A stretch of 45,255 nt of DNA from an uncultured Pelagibacteraceae bacterium. GTDB taxonomy: Bacteria > Pseudomonadota > Alphaproteobacteria > Pelagibacterales > Pelagibacteraceae. The translations under genes and the position numbers were made by a program. This document shows positions 1 through 8,299 of the stretch, piece by piece. The notes under the pieces were generated by a model. The model searched no databases and was not told the origin of the DNA. It saw only the letters and a list, made by a program, of their open reading frames with translations. Numbering within the stretch: the stretch's first letter is position 1; the number at the start of each line of letters is the position of its first letter. The stretch lies in assembly GCA_902596515.1 (NCBI GenBank), contig CACJUF010000009.1:1-45255 (forward strand), in the 5' to 3' direction.

Positions 1-156
1 GCTCTAAATCCTCTTATTACAGCTTTTCTTAAAAAAGAATCTGTACAGATTTTATTACAAAAAGAACAAATAATTTTTGGAGATAAAGAATTAGATATCA
101 CTGAAGAAATTCTTAAAATATTTAATGATAAACATAAAAAAATTAAATTTGATTAA
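1..156 (+). CDS. skp: OmpH/Skp-family periplasmic chaperone, C-terminal end only (partial)
   Basis: The window opens inside a reading frame that runs from base 1 to a TAA at 154-156 and encodes 51 residues. The residues (ALNPLITAFLKKES, then QILLQKEQIIFGDKELDITEEI) match the C-terminal part of OmpH/Skp proteins, where a strand-rich end with an 'N-P-(I/L)' turn and a 'D-I-T-x-E-(I/L)' ending follows the long helical arms. Skp binds unfolded outer-membrane proteins in the periplasm. It sits 8 nt before fabZ in the order expected for alphaproteobacterial lipid A/outer-membrane operons. The signal peptide and the coiled-coil arms are outside the window. The call rests on the short C-terminal match plus context. 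Confidence 0.72.
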   Translation, partial: ALNPLITAFLKKESVQILLQKEQIIFGDKELDITEEILKIFNDKHKKIKFD

Positions 157-164
157 AAAGATTA

Positions 165-617
165 ATGAATAAAGATAAATTGACAAAATCTGAAATAACT
201 GAACTATTGCCTCACAGAGAACCAATGTTACTTATAGATGAATTGATTAATATAAAGCATCTTCATTCAGCAACAGCAATAATGAACGTTAAAAAAAATT
301 CATTCTACGTAGATGGACATTTTCCAGGTAATCCAGTTTTGCCAGGTGTTTTAATTGTAGAAGCTTTTGGACAAGCTGCTGCTGCTTTAACTGCACACGG
401 TATAGATAAAAAAGAATATGATAATAAATTAGTTTTTTTAATGAGTGTTGAAAAAGCAAGATTTAGAAATCCAGTAATACCTGATTGTAAACTTGAATTG
501 AATATTGAAGCTATAAGATCGCATGGTAGAGTTTGGAAATATAAGGGAGAGGCCTTTGTGGACGGTAAAAAAATGTCAGATTCTCAATGGTCAGCTACAA
601 TTGTTGATAGGAAATAA
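165..617 (+). CDS. fabZ: (3R)-hydroxyacyl-ACP dehydratase FabZ
   Basis: A 150-residue hot-dog-fold dehydratase that removes water from 3-hydroxyacyl-ACP in fatty acid elongation. It competes with LpxA and LpxD for the 3-hydroxyacyl-ACP pool, which explains its place among the lpx genes. Visible hallmarks are LLPHREPMLLID near residues 14-25 and the catalytic region GHFPGNPVLPGVLIVEA near residues 51-67, where the active-site His and Glu lie. Length is normal. The ATG lies 8 nt after the stop of the preceding skp fragment, so the two are co-transcribed. In many alphaproteobacteria lpxD precedes fabZ; here fabZ comes first. Confidence 0.95.
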   Translation: MNKDKLTKSEITELLPHREPMLLIDELINIKHLHSATAIMNVKKNSFYVDGHFPGNPVLPGVLIVEAFGQAAAALTAHGIDKKEYDNKLVFLMSVEKARFRNPVIPDCKLELNIEAIRSHGRVWKYKGEAFVDGKKMSDSQWSATIVDRK

Positions 618-645
618 TTAGCAACAAATCTTGATAAGCTTTTAG

Positions 646-670
646 AGTAAGTTTTGATATGAAACTTATT
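646..670 (+). other. Stem-loop directly before the lpxD start codon
   Basis: AGTAAGTTT (646-654) pairs with AAACTTATT (662-670) through nine positions, one a G-T wobble, around the 7-base loop TGATATG. The stem ends one base before the lpxD ATG at 672, where no Shine-Dalgarno sequence is obvious. It could modulate lpxD translation. In DNA this AT-rich it could also be chance. Confidence 0.35.
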
Positions 671-671
671 C

Positions 672-1649
672 ATGATCAATCCTTTTTTTAAAAATACAGG
701 CCCTTATAAAATAAATTTTTTACTTAAGCATATTAATTTAAAGATTGACAATTTACCTGATGATAAAATCACAGATATTAAAGATCTTAACTCATCTGAA
801 AAAAGTGAAATAACTTTTCTACACTCAAAAAAATACACTGATTTGGCAAAAAAAACTAAAGCTTCTTATTGCTTAACATCAGAAAATTTTCAATCTTTCT
901 TGCCAGATAGCTGTAATGCTATAATTACTGACAAAGTTTTATTACATACTGCTCAAATAACAAAAATTTTCTATCCGGACTCTATTACCGATGATTATGA
1001 TAACACGGTTAAAGATATAAACGAGACAGAATTTAAAGGGAAAGTTAACTTTGGAAAAAATATCCTTATTGGTGATAATGTAAAAATTGGTAAAAATTGT
1101 TCAATTGGTCATAATTCAATAATAGAGAAAAATGTGAATATAGGTGACAATTGTTCTATTGGATCGAACGTAATTATTAGAAATTCATTAATTAAAAACA
1201 ATGTCCACATTTTAGATGCTTGTGTAATTGGAAAAAAAGGATTTGGTTTTTTCCCAAATAAAGATTCAAATTTTAGGTACCCCCAAATAGGGATTGTAAT
1301 AATTGAGGATAATGTTGAAATAGGCTGTGGATCTACGATAGACAGAGGTTCTCTTTCAAACACAATTATAGGAAAAAATACTTATTTAGATAATCAAATA
1401 CATATAGCTCATAACGTTAAAATTGGTGAGAATTGTATTATTGCTGGACAAGTAGGTTTTGCTGGAAGCTCAACTTTAGGCAATAATGTTATGATTGGAG
1501 GTCAGGCAGGTATTTCAGGACATCTTAAGATTGGTAATAATGTGCAAATAGGTGGAGGCAGTGGGGTTATAAAAAATATTCCTGATAATTCTAAAGTGAT
1601 GGGTTATCCAGCAAAAGACTTAAAAAATTTTATTAGGGAAAATAAATGA
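672..1649 (+). CDS. lpxD: UDP-3-O-acylglucosamine N-acyltransferase LpxD
   Basis: 325 residues. It adds the second 3-hydroxyacyl chain, from acyl-ACP, to the glucosamine nitrogen, the third step of lipid A synthesis in the cytoplasm. The N-terminal ~100 residues form the LpxD-type uridine-binding domain, with ITFLHSKKY near residue 50. From about residue 118 the protein is a left-handed beta-helix of hexapeptide repeats (IGDNVKIGKNCSIG type). The active-site region HIAHNVKIG has histidines at 244 and 247, followed by GQVGFAGSSTLG. Its last codons overlap lpxA in an ATGA junction, implying translational coupling. The ATG is preceded by a stem-loop instead of a clear ribosome site. Confidence 0.95.
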   Translation: MINPFFKNTGPYKINFLLKHINLKIDNLPDDKITDIKDLNSSEKSEITFLHSKKYTDLAKKTKASYCLTSENFQSFLPDSCNAIITDKVLLHTAQITKIFYPDSITDDYDNTVKDINETEFKGKVNFGKNILIGDNVKIGKNCSIGHNSIIEKNVNIGDNCSIGSNVIIRNSLIKNNVHILDACVIGKKGFGFFPNKDSNFRYPQIGIVIIEDNVEIGCGSTIDRGSLSNTIIGKNTYLDNQIHIAHNVKIGENCIIAGQVGFAGSSTLGNNVMIGGQAGISGHLKIGNNVQIGGGSGVIKNIPDNSKVMGYPAKDLKNFIRENK

Positions 1650-2422
1650 TAGATAAAACAGCTATAATAAATAAAAATGCCAAGATTCATTCTAGTGTTA
1701 AGATTGGCCCATACACTATCATAGGTCCCAATGTAGAAATTGGAGAGAATACAGAGATCCAATCACATGTAAACATTACTGGAAATACTAAAATTGGAAA
1801 AGGAAATAAGATTTATCCATTTGTCTCAATTAATGATCCACAAGATTTAAAATATAATGGTGAAGAAACAAGTTTAGTTATTGGAGATAATAATAAAATA
1901 AGAGAGTATGTAACAATAAACCCAGGAACAATTGGTGGTGGAGGAAAAACTATAATTGGTAACAATTGTTTATTTATGATTTCATCTCATATAGCTCATG
2001 ATTGTCAGGTCGGTAATAATGTAATTATAGCAAACAATGTACCTTTGGGAGGTCATGCTATTATTGAAGATAATGTGGTTATTGGTGGTAATTCTGCTGT
2101 TCAACAGTTTACAAGAATTGGTAAAATGGCAATGATTGGAGGAATGACTGGAGTGCTAAACGACGTTATTCCGTATGGATTATCAACAGGAAATAGAAAT
2201 TCATTGCAGGGATTAAATCTAATAGGTTTGAGAAGAGCAAAATTTGAAAATAAGGATATTTTAGGATTGAGCGAGGCTTATAAGGAGATTTTTGCCACAA
2301 ACAATATCAATGAAAATATAAGTAAATTAAATGGCTCATTTCAGAAAAATCCATTAGTTAAAGAAGTAATAGAATTTATCACTAAGGATAAAAAAAGATC
2401 TATTTGTACCCCATTTTCATAA
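1646..2422 (+). CDS. lpxA: UDP-N-acetylglucosamine acyltransferase LpxA
   Basis: 258 residues. It carries out the first step of lipid A synthesis, transferring a 3-hydroxyacyl chain from ACP to the 3-OH of UDP-GlcNAc. The N-terminal two thirds are hexapeptide repeats (IGPNVEIGENTEI and similar). The motif SSHIAHDC holds His115 and the probable catalytic His118, matching His122/His125 of the E. coli enzyme. GGNSAVQQFTRIG and the C-terminal STGNRNSLQGLNLIGLRR block are also LpxA signatures. Length is typical. The ATG overlaps the lpxD stop by 4 nt, and lpxI starts 1 nt after this gene's stop. Confidence 0.97.
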   Translation: MIDKTAIINKNAKIHSSVKIGPYTIIGPNVEIGENTEIQSHVNITGNTKIGKGNKIYPFVSINDPQDLKYNGEETSLVIGDNNKIREYVTINPGTIGGGGKTIIGNNCLFMISSHIAHDCQVGNNVIIANNVPLGGHAIIEDNVVIGGNSAVQQFTRIGKMAMIGGMTGVLNDVIPYGLSTGNRNSLQGLNLIGLRRAKFENKDILGLSEAYKEIFATNNINENISKLNGSFQKNPLVKEVIEFITKDKKRSICTPFS

Positions 2423-2423
2423 G

Positions 2424-3218
2424 ATGATAGGATTAATTTTTGGTGATACAGATTTTCCAAATAAAATACTTAAAACAATAAAGAAAAGAAAAATAAAGCA
2501 CTTAATAATTGATTTATCTAAATCAAAAAGATTTAAAAAAGAGAGTAAATCTAATTCAGTCTCTATAGGTCAATTTGGTAAAATAATTAATATTCTTAAG
2601 GAAAATAGCTGTAAAAGAGTCTTATTTGCTGGAAAAGTTAACAAACCAAACTTTTCTAAGTTAAAACTAGATTTTAAAGGGATTTATTATATTCCAAGAA
2701 TTATTAAAGCATCGAAGCTTGGTGATGCTGCAATTTTGAAAGAAATTATAAAGATATTAGCTCAAAATAATATAAAAACAGAGAATTCTCTTAAATTTAA
2801 TCCAGAGCTTACACTTAAAAAGGGGAATTATTCAAAGATTAAGCCAAACAATGCTGATCAATTAGATATTAAGAAGGCTATTAAAACGCTAAATAATTTA
2901 AAAGAATATAATTACAGCCAAGCTGTAGTAGTCAGAAATAAAAAAGTAATTTCAATAGAGTCAAAAGGTGGAACTAAAAAAATGCTTGAAAAAAGTAAAA
3001 GTAAAAAATTTCGAAACCATGGTGTTTTAGTTAAGTTTCCGAAAAAGAGACAGGATCTCAGAGTTGATCTACCTACCATTGGTTTAAAAACGTTAAAACA
3101 AAGTAAGACAGCTGGATTAAAAGGCATTGTGGTAAAAGGTAATCAACATGTATTTTTAGATAAAAATAAATGTATTAGTTTTGCTAATAAAAATAAGATG
3201 TTTATCTCGGTTAAATGA
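2424..3218 (+). CDS. lpxI: UDP-2,3-diacylglucosamine pyrophosphatase LpxI
   Basis: 264 residues of the LpxI (formerly DUF1009) family, which hydrolyses UDP-2,3-diacylglucosamine to lipid X and UMP and replaces LpxH in alphaproteobacteria. The N-terminal domain starts MIGLIFGDTDFP and contains VLFAGKVNKP (about residues 66-76) and LGDAAILKEI (about 99-108). The C-terminal domain carries a DLPTIGLKTLKQSKTAGLKG stretch, typical of the family. It lies between lpxA and lpxB, overlapping lpxB by 4 nt (ATGA). With LpxI present, the LpxH-like phosphoesterase at 38361-39173 is not needed for lipid A, which matters for naming that gene. Confidence 0.92.
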   Translation: MIGLIFGDTDFPNKILKTIKKRKIKHLIIDLSKSKRFKKESKSNSVSIGQFGKIINILKENSCKRVLFAGKVNKPNFSKLKLDFKGIYYIPRIIKASKLGDAAILKEIIKILAQNNIKTENSLKFNPELTLKKGNYSKIKPNNADQLDIKKAIKTLNNLKEYNYSQAVVVRNKKVISIESKGGTKKMLEKSKSKKFRNHGVLVKFPKKRQDLRVDLPTIGLKTLKQSKTAGLKGIVVKGNQHVFLDKNKCISFANKNKMFISVK

Positions 3219-4351
3219 AAAAAATTTTTATATTAACAGGTGAACCTTCAGGAGATAAATTAGCATCAACCGTAATAGATAAACTTCAACAAAATCATTC
3301 TGATATAGAATATTTAAGTGTTGGAGGATCTCATTTAAATAAACTTGGGGTTAAATCAATATATGATCTTAAAGAGATAACTTATATCGGATTTACGAGC
3401 GTTATCTTAAATTTGTTTAAAATCAGAAACAAAATAAATGAAACTGTAAAAAAGATAATTGAATTTAATCCCGATATTCTATTTAGTGTAGATAGTCCAG
3501 ATTTTACTTTAAGAGTTGCTGAAAAAGTAAAAAGTATCAATCCTAATATTAAAACAATACATTATGTTGCACCACAAGTATGGGTATGGAGAGAGGGTAG
3601 GGTTAAGAATTTTAAAAAGTTTTTAGACCATGTTTTATTATTATTTAGTTTTGAAAAAAAATATTTTGATAAAGAAAGTATCAAGAATACTTTTGTTGGT
3701 CATCCCTTACTCGAAAATAAAAAAAATGTTAAAACAAATTTATCAAATATAATTAATGAAAATAAAAAAATAATATCTTTATTTGCTGGAAGTCGAACAT
3801 CTGAAACAAACATTCTTTTACCAATTTTGTTAAACTTCATTAAATTAATGAATGAAAAATTCAATACATACAATTTTGTTTTTCATGCAACTGATCAAAA
3901 CAAAGATTTAATAAAAGATGAGATTAAAAAAACAAATTTTGATAATGTTGATGTGATATCAGAAGAAAAAATAAAATCACAAATTTTATCAAACTCAATA
4001 TTTGCTGTGGCAAAATCTGGAACTGTTTCTCTTGAAATCTGCAATGCAAAAGTTCCGTCTATCGTAATTTATAAAATGAATTTTATTAATTTTTTTATTG
4101 TAAAATTTTTAGTTAAGACAAAATTTGCAAATATAATTAATATAATTAACCAAAAAGAAATAATTCCAGAATTAATTCAAAAAGAATGTAATTCAAAAGA
4201 AATTTTTAGATCTGTAGTATATTTTTTAAAAAACCCTGAACTTATGAAAAAACAAATTCTTGATGTGGATAAGACTATAAATGAGATCAAATCTAAAACT
4301 TCTTCATCATCAGAAGCCACAGAGATAGTTTCAAGCTATCTTAGCTCTTAG
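3215..4351 (+). CDS. lpxB: Lipid-A-disaccharide synthase LpxB
   Basis: 378 residues, a GT19 glycosyltransferase that joins lipid X to UDP-2,3-diacylglucosamine at the inner face of the inner membrane. Recognisable blocks are ILTGEPSGDKLA (about residues 6-17), FSVDSPDFTLRVA (about 90-102), HYVAPQVWVWREGR (about 116-129), LFAGSRTSE (about 190-198) and KSGTVSLEICNAKVPSIVIY (about 267-286). It is the last gene of the + strand lipid A operon. Its final 21 nt overlap the 3' end of gltX on the opposite strand, leaving no room for a conventional terminator. Confidence 0.96.
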   Translation: MKKIFILTGEPSGDKLASTVIDKLQQNHSDIEYLSVGGSHLNKLGVKSIYDLKEITYIGFTSVILNLFKIRNKINETVKKIIEFNPDILFSVDSPDFTLRVAEKVKSINPNIKTIHYVAPQVWVWREGRVKNFKKFLDHVLLLFSFEKKYFDKESIKNTFVGHPLLENKKNVKTNLSNIINENKKIISLFAGSRTSETNILLPILLNFIKLMNEKFNTYNFVFHATDQNKDLIKDEIKKTNFDNVDVISEEKIKSQILSNSIFAVAKSGTVSLEICNAKVPSIVIYKMNFINFFIVKFLVKTKFANIINIINQKEIIPELIQKECNSKEIFRSVVYFLKNPELMKKQILDVDKTINEIKSKTSSSSEATEIVSSYLSS

Positions 4352-5728
4352 TCGTTTTTGAACTTCCTCTCTTCCTAATGATAAAATTATATCATAAATA
4401 CCAGGTCCGAACTTCGAACCTGTTAAAGCAATCCTTAATGGTTGTCCAACTCCCTTAAAATTTGTGTCGTGAGATTTTATAAGCTCATTTATTATTGGTT
4501 CTAAAATTTCTCGAGAAGGCTGATCTATTTTTTCAAATCGATCATTAAAGTCAGAAATTACTTTTCTTGCTTTATCATCAATTAATTTAAGATCATCCTT
4601 ATTAAAATCGACCTCATCTTTTATAATATATTGACCATTATTAAATATATCCTCTAAAGTTTTTGCTTTATTTTTCAAGAAAGTAAGAGATTTTTTAATC
4701 TTATCTTTTTTATCTGATTGAATTTCACTTTTATATAATTTGCAATATTCAGTTAATTGAGTAAATAAATCATTTTCATTAATATTCTTAATATAATGTT
4801 CGTTCATTGATAAAATTCTACTCATATCAAGTTTAGAGGGAGATTTTCCGATACCTTCTAAATTAAAAAATTTTATGCTTTCCTCCAATGTAAATATTTC
4901 TTTATCTTTGTAAGACCAGCCTAGTCTTAAAAGGTAATTTCGAAGGGCATCTGGCATTATGCCTATTTTGGAATAATCATCTAATGTAGACGCCTGATCT
5001 CGTTTTGATAGTTTCTTACCTTCTATTGTATGTATCAATGGTATGTGAGCAAATGATGGTAATTCCCATTTCATAGCTTGATAAATTTGAATTTGTTTGA
5101 AGGTGTTAATTTTATGATCGTCACCTCTAATAATATGTGTCATGTTCATTTGGTGATCGTCCACGGATGCTGATAAATTATATGTAGGAGTCCCATCATT
5201 TCTCAAGATTATAAAGTCTTCTATTGTATTATTGTCAATCTCAACATCACCTTGAACTAAATCTTTCAATATTGATGTTCCATCAATCTTACTTTTAAAT
5301 CTAATAACAGGTTTAATATCTTTAGGTGCATCAGATTCTTTTTTATCTCTCCATTTTCTATCGTAAATATAAGGAATCTTTTTTTGTCTAGCTCTTTTTT
5401 TTTGTTCTTCTATTTCTTCACTTGAACAATAACATTTATATGCATTACCATTTTTAAGTAGCTCATTTGCAACTTTTATGTGATCGTCTACTTTTTTTGA
5501 TTGAATATATTCTTCTCCATCATAGTTGATACCGATCCATTTAAGCGATTGTATTATTTGATCTCTGAATTCATCTTTAGATCTTTCTTTATCTGTATCT
5601 TCCACCCTTAAATAAAATTTACCATTGTGATTTTTGGAGTATAACCAATTAAACAAAGCTGTTCTAACACCACCAATATGCAGTGCACCAGTAGGTGAGG
5701 GAGCAAATCTAGTTGCTACTTTTTTCAT
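4331..5728 (-). CDS. gltX: Glutamyl-tRNA synthetase
   Basis: 465-residue class I synthetase that charges tRNA(Glu), and in many alphaproteobacteria tRNA(Gln) as well. The HIGH-type motif is HIGG (residues 17-20) inside RFAPSPTGALHIGG. The KMSKS-type motif is KLSKRD near residue 240. LRVEDTDKERS (about 40-50) and the catalytic IIRGDDHKINT segment are also present. The C-terminal helical anticodon-binding domain is complete and the length is standard. It is the last gene of the - strand ppiD-trp-lexA-gltX run, starting 22 nt after lexA ends, and it overlaps lpxB tail to tail. Confidence 0.97.
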   Translation of the reverse strand: MKKVATRFAPSPTGALHIGGVRTALFNWLYSKNHNGKFYLRVEDTDKERSKDEFRDQIIQSLKWIGINYDGEEYIQSKKVDDHIKVANELLKNGNAYKCYCSSEEIEEQKKRARQKKIPYIYDRKWRDKKESDAPKDIKPVIRFKSKIDGTSILKDLVQGDVEIDNNTIEDFIILRNDGTPTYNLSASVDDHQMNMTHIIRGDDHKINTFKQIQIYQAMKWELPSFAHIPLIHTIEGKKLSKRDQASTLDDYSKIGIMPDALRNYLLRLGWSYKDKEIFTLEESIKFFNLEGIGKSPSKLDMSRILSMNEHYIKNINENDLFTQLTEYCKLYKSEIQSDKKDKIKKSLTFLKNKAKTLEDIFNNGQYIIKDEVDFNKDDLKLIDDKARKVISDFNDRFEKIDQPSREILEPIINELIKSHDTNFKGVGQPLRIALTGSKFGPGIYDIILSLGREEVQKRLRAKIA

Positions 5729-5750
5729 TAAAATGGTTTAGACTATTTTT

Positions 5751-6428
5751 TTAAAAGTTTCTATATAAAGATACTAATACACCCTGAACTTTTACTCTAT
5801 CAGGACCAAATATTTTAGTTTCGTAATTTTTATTGGCACTTTCAAGCGCAACAACTTTACCTTTTTTTCTAATTCTTTTTAACATTGCTTCATGTTCATC
5901 AATTAGAGCAACAACAATTTTTCCATTATCAGCTGTATCTGTTCTTTTAATAATTACTGTATCGCCTTCGTGAATTCCAGCTTCAATCATCGAATCCCCT
6001 TGAACTTTCAAACCAAAATAATCTCCATTTTTTTCTAAATTGCTTGGCAAAGGTATTCTTGAAACCTCATTTTGAATAGCTTCAACAGGTGTCCCCGCAG
6101 CAATTTTTCCTAAAACTGGTACCTCAGCATCATCTGAGGATAAATTTTCATCATCTAAACCACCTTTGATCACGCTTGGTGAAAAACTATTATAAATATC
6201 ATTTGCAGAAGCCGTTTCTGGCAATTTAATTACTTCTAAAGCTCTAGCTTTATGAGCAAGTCTTTTAATAAAACCTCTTTCCTCTAAAGCACTTATAAGT
6301 CTATGAATTCCAGACTTAGATTTAAGGTTTAAAGAAGCTTTCATTTCCTCATAAGATGGAGAAACACCAGAGCTTCTCAACTTCTTGTTGATAAATAAAA
6401 GCAGGTTTTTTTGTTTTTTTGTCAGCAT
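5751..6428 (-). CDS. lexA: LexA SOS repressor (self-cleaving S24 peptidase)
   Basis: 225 residues. The N-terminal winged helix-turn-helix (about residues 1-65, starting [13 protein letters not shown]) binds SOS boxes. The C-terminal S24 domain shows the self-cleavage Ala-Gly bond at residues 111-112 ([11 protein letters not shown]), catalytic Ser146 in [10 protein letters not shown] and catalytic Lys184 in HEAMLKR. RecA filaments formed on damaged DNA trigger cleavage and derepression. The linker (about 70-103) is longer than in E. coli LexA, as is common in alphaproteobacteria. A GTTC-N7-GTTC box lies 25 nt upstream of the start codon, so autoregulation is expected. Placement between trpC and gltX echoes alphaproteobacterial gene order. 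Confidence 0.97.
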   Translation of the reverse strand: MLTKKQKNLLLFINKKLRSSGVSPSYEEMKASLNLKSKSGIHRLISALEERGFIKRLAHKARALEVIKLPETASANDIYNSFSPSVIKGGLDDENLSSDDAEVPVLGKIAAGTPVEAIQNEVSRIPLPSNLEKNGDYFGLKVQGDSMIEAGIHEGDTVIIKRTDTADNGKIVVALIDEHEAMLKRIRKKGKVVALESANKNYETKIFGPDRVKVQGVLVSLYRNF

Positions 6429-6452
6429 AAGAACAAATATCGTACAAAATCT

Positions 6453-6467
6453 GTTCTACAAAAGTTC
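6453..6467 (-). promoter_or_regulatory. LexA (SOS) box upstream of lexA
   Basis: On the + strand this reads GTTCTACAAAAGTTC, an exact GTTC-N7-GTTC. That direct repeat is the established LexA operator in alphaproteobacteria and differs from the CTGT-N8-ACAG palindrome of E. coli. It is 24 bases upstream of the lexA ATG (base 6428), inside the 89-nt gap after trpC. This implies lexA has its own promoter in addition to any read-through from the trp genes. Confidence 0.85.
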
Positions 6468-6517
6468 TCTTCAATTCACAATAGTAAAAAAAGTCAATAA
6501 AATAGGGAACTATTTGA

Positions 6518-7309
6518 TTAAATAACGGTGAAAATGGAATTATTTTTCAAATTTTTCAAAAGTGATTCACCAATTAGAAAAGTTTTAATAGATGTTTTAT
6601 TTGAGAGTTCTAATAGTTCTTCCTTTGATTTTATTCCACTCTCAGAAATTAAAGGACCTTTATGATTAACCAAAACATCATGAATATCAAAAGTTGTATT
6701 TATATCAGTTTTAAGAGTTTTTAAGTTCCTATTATTGATTCCAATTAATGCTTCTTTAAATTTTAAAGCTTGTTTTGCTTCCTCAACTGTATGCACTTCA
6801 ACTATCACAGACATATTCAATTTAAGTGCTTCTTCATATAACTCATTCGCAAGGCTTTCACTTACACCAGCTAATATAATTAATATTGCATCTGCTCCAT
6901 GACTTTTTGCTAATGGAATTTGAAATTTATCTACAAAAAAGTCCTTACAAAGAATTGGTAAATTAATATTTTGTTTAATTTGATTTATATGTGTTAAATC
7001 TCCTAAAAAAAAATCTTCCTCAGTCAAAACCGATAAACAAGTAGCATTATTATCATGATATATACTAGCTATTTTAACAGGGTCATAATCATCTATGATT
7101 ACACCTGCAGAAGGACTTGCTTTTTTGATCTCAGCAATAATAGAAAATTTATTTTCTTTAATATTTTTTTCAATATTTTCTTTAAAATTAATAAAAGTTT
7201 TATTTTTCTCTATTAATTCATTTAATGAATCTATTGAAATACTTTTTTTAGAATCCTCAATTTTTTCTATTTTCTTTTTAATTATTTTTTCAAGAACATT
7301 TTCAGGCAT
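6518..7309 (-). CDS. trpC: Indole-3-glycerol-phosphate synthase TrpC
   Basis: 263 residues from the start chosen here. It closes the ring of CdRP to indole-3-glycerol phosphate in tryptophan synthesis. Seen motifs of the beta/alpha barrel are IIAEIKKASPSAGVI, ILCKDFFVDKFQI, IGINNRNLKTLK and LISESGI, holding the catalytic Lys and Glu residues. The open frame extends upstream to 7402. I chose ATG 7309 because MPENVLEKIIKKK matches the usual TrpC N terminus and because it overlaps the trpD stop by only 8 nt, whereas the longer start would overlap trpD by 101 nt. TrpF is not fused to it. Confidence 0.95.
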   Translation of the reverse strand: MPENVLEKIIKKKIEKIEDSKKSISIDSLNELIEKNKTFINFKENIEKNIKENKFSIIAEIKKASPSAGVIIDDYDPVKIASIYHDNNATCLSVLTEEDFFLGDLTHINQIKQNINLPILCKDFFVDKFQIPLAKSHGADAILIILAGVSESLANELYEEALKLNMSVIVEVHTVEEAKQALKFKEALIGINNRNLKTLKTDINTTFDIHDVLVNHKGPLISESGIKSKEELLELSNKTSIKTFLIGESLLKNLKNNSIFTVI

Positions 7310-8294
7310 TTTGAATTGTTTCCAAATGTTCGATAACTTTATTAGATAAAATATGCTCTCTTGCATTTTTATACGCTTCTGTAAATTCTTTATGGTTTTC
7401 ATTTACAATTAATCCAGCTGCAGCATTTAGACATACTGCTTTGGAAAAATCATTATCCTCACCTTTAAATATGTTAATCATTTTTTCTGCATTGAATTTT
7501 GCGTCATCTCCAACAAGATTTTCAAATTTATCTGCATTAATCTTTAATTCTTTTGGATCAATAACAATTTCAGAAATCTTATTATCTTTTAATTGAATAA
7601 CATTTGTTTTAGCATACGGCGAAATTTCATCTAAGCCATCCTCGCTATTTACAATCCATGCAAATTTTATGTCTAAGTTATTTAAAGCATTTGCAAATAT
7701 TCTTAAAAGTTTTTTATCAAAGACACCAACTACCTGTCTTTTCACTAAAGCAGGGCTACTTAACGGTCCGATCATATTAAATATTGTTCTCTTTCCAATT
7801 TTTTTTCTCGTTGGACCAACAAACCTCATAGCACTATGATAATTAGGAGCAAACATGAAACCAAAATTATTTTTATTTATTTGATCTTCGATTTCTTTTG
7901 GTTCCAGATTTATTTTTATTTTCAAAGCCTCTAAGACATCACCTGATCCACACTTAGATGATACAGCTTTATTCCCATGTTTAGCCACTTTAACATTCAT
8001 ACTTGCAAGTAATAGTGCAGCTGCTGTAGATATATTAAGTGTATTCATTCCATCTCCACCAGTGCCACATGTATCAACACAATCTTCTACATTTACTCTT
8101 TTAGACTTATTTCTAAGCACAAAGACACCACCCGCTATTTCACCTGAAGACTCACCCTTAGTAGATAAAAGTGTCAAAAAATCAAATATTTCCTGTTCAT
8201 TTACTTTACCGTCCATTAATAACTCAAAAGCTGCCTTGCTTTCTTCAAAAGTTAAATCTTTTTTATTTTTAATTTTGTCAATAAATTGTTTCAT
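7302..8294 (-). CDS. trpD: Anthranilate phosphoribosyltransferase TrpD
   Basis: 330 residues. It transfers phosphoribose from PRPP to anthranilate, the second step of the tryptophan branch. The hallmark PRPP/Mg-binding sequence DTCGTGGDGMNTLNIST is near residues 79-95, followed by KHGNKAVSSKCGSGDVLEAL and the anthranilate-site block NYHSAMRFVGPTRKKIGKRT. It is unfused, with trpG encoded separately 5 nt upstream. Length is typical. Confidence 0.97.
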   Translation of the reverse strand: MKQFIDKIKNKKDLTFEESKAAFELLMDGKVNEQEIFDFLTLLSTKGESSGEIAGGVFVLRNKSKRVNVEDCVDTCGTGGDGMNTLNISTAAALLLASMNVKVAKHGNKAVSSKCGSGDVLEALKIKINLEPKEIEDQINKNNFGFMFAPNYHSAMRFVGPTRKKIGKRTIFNMIGPLSSPALVKRQVVGVFDKKLLRIFANALNNLDIKFAWIVNSEDGLDEISPYAKTNVIQLKDNKISEIVIDPKELKINADKFENLVGDDAKFNAEKMINIFKGEDNDFSKAVCLNAAAGLIVNENHKEFTEAYKNAREHILSNKVIEHLETIQNA

Positions 8295-8299
8295 TGATT

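Noticed and set aside
659..691. ATG at 659 as a short gene or alternative lpxD start
   Set aside because: It is in another frame and reaches a stop after ten codons.
7310..7402. Upstream extension of trpC to an ATG at 7402
   Set aside because: It would overlap trpD by 101 nt and adds residues not typical of TrpC; the ATG at 7309 gives the family N terminus.
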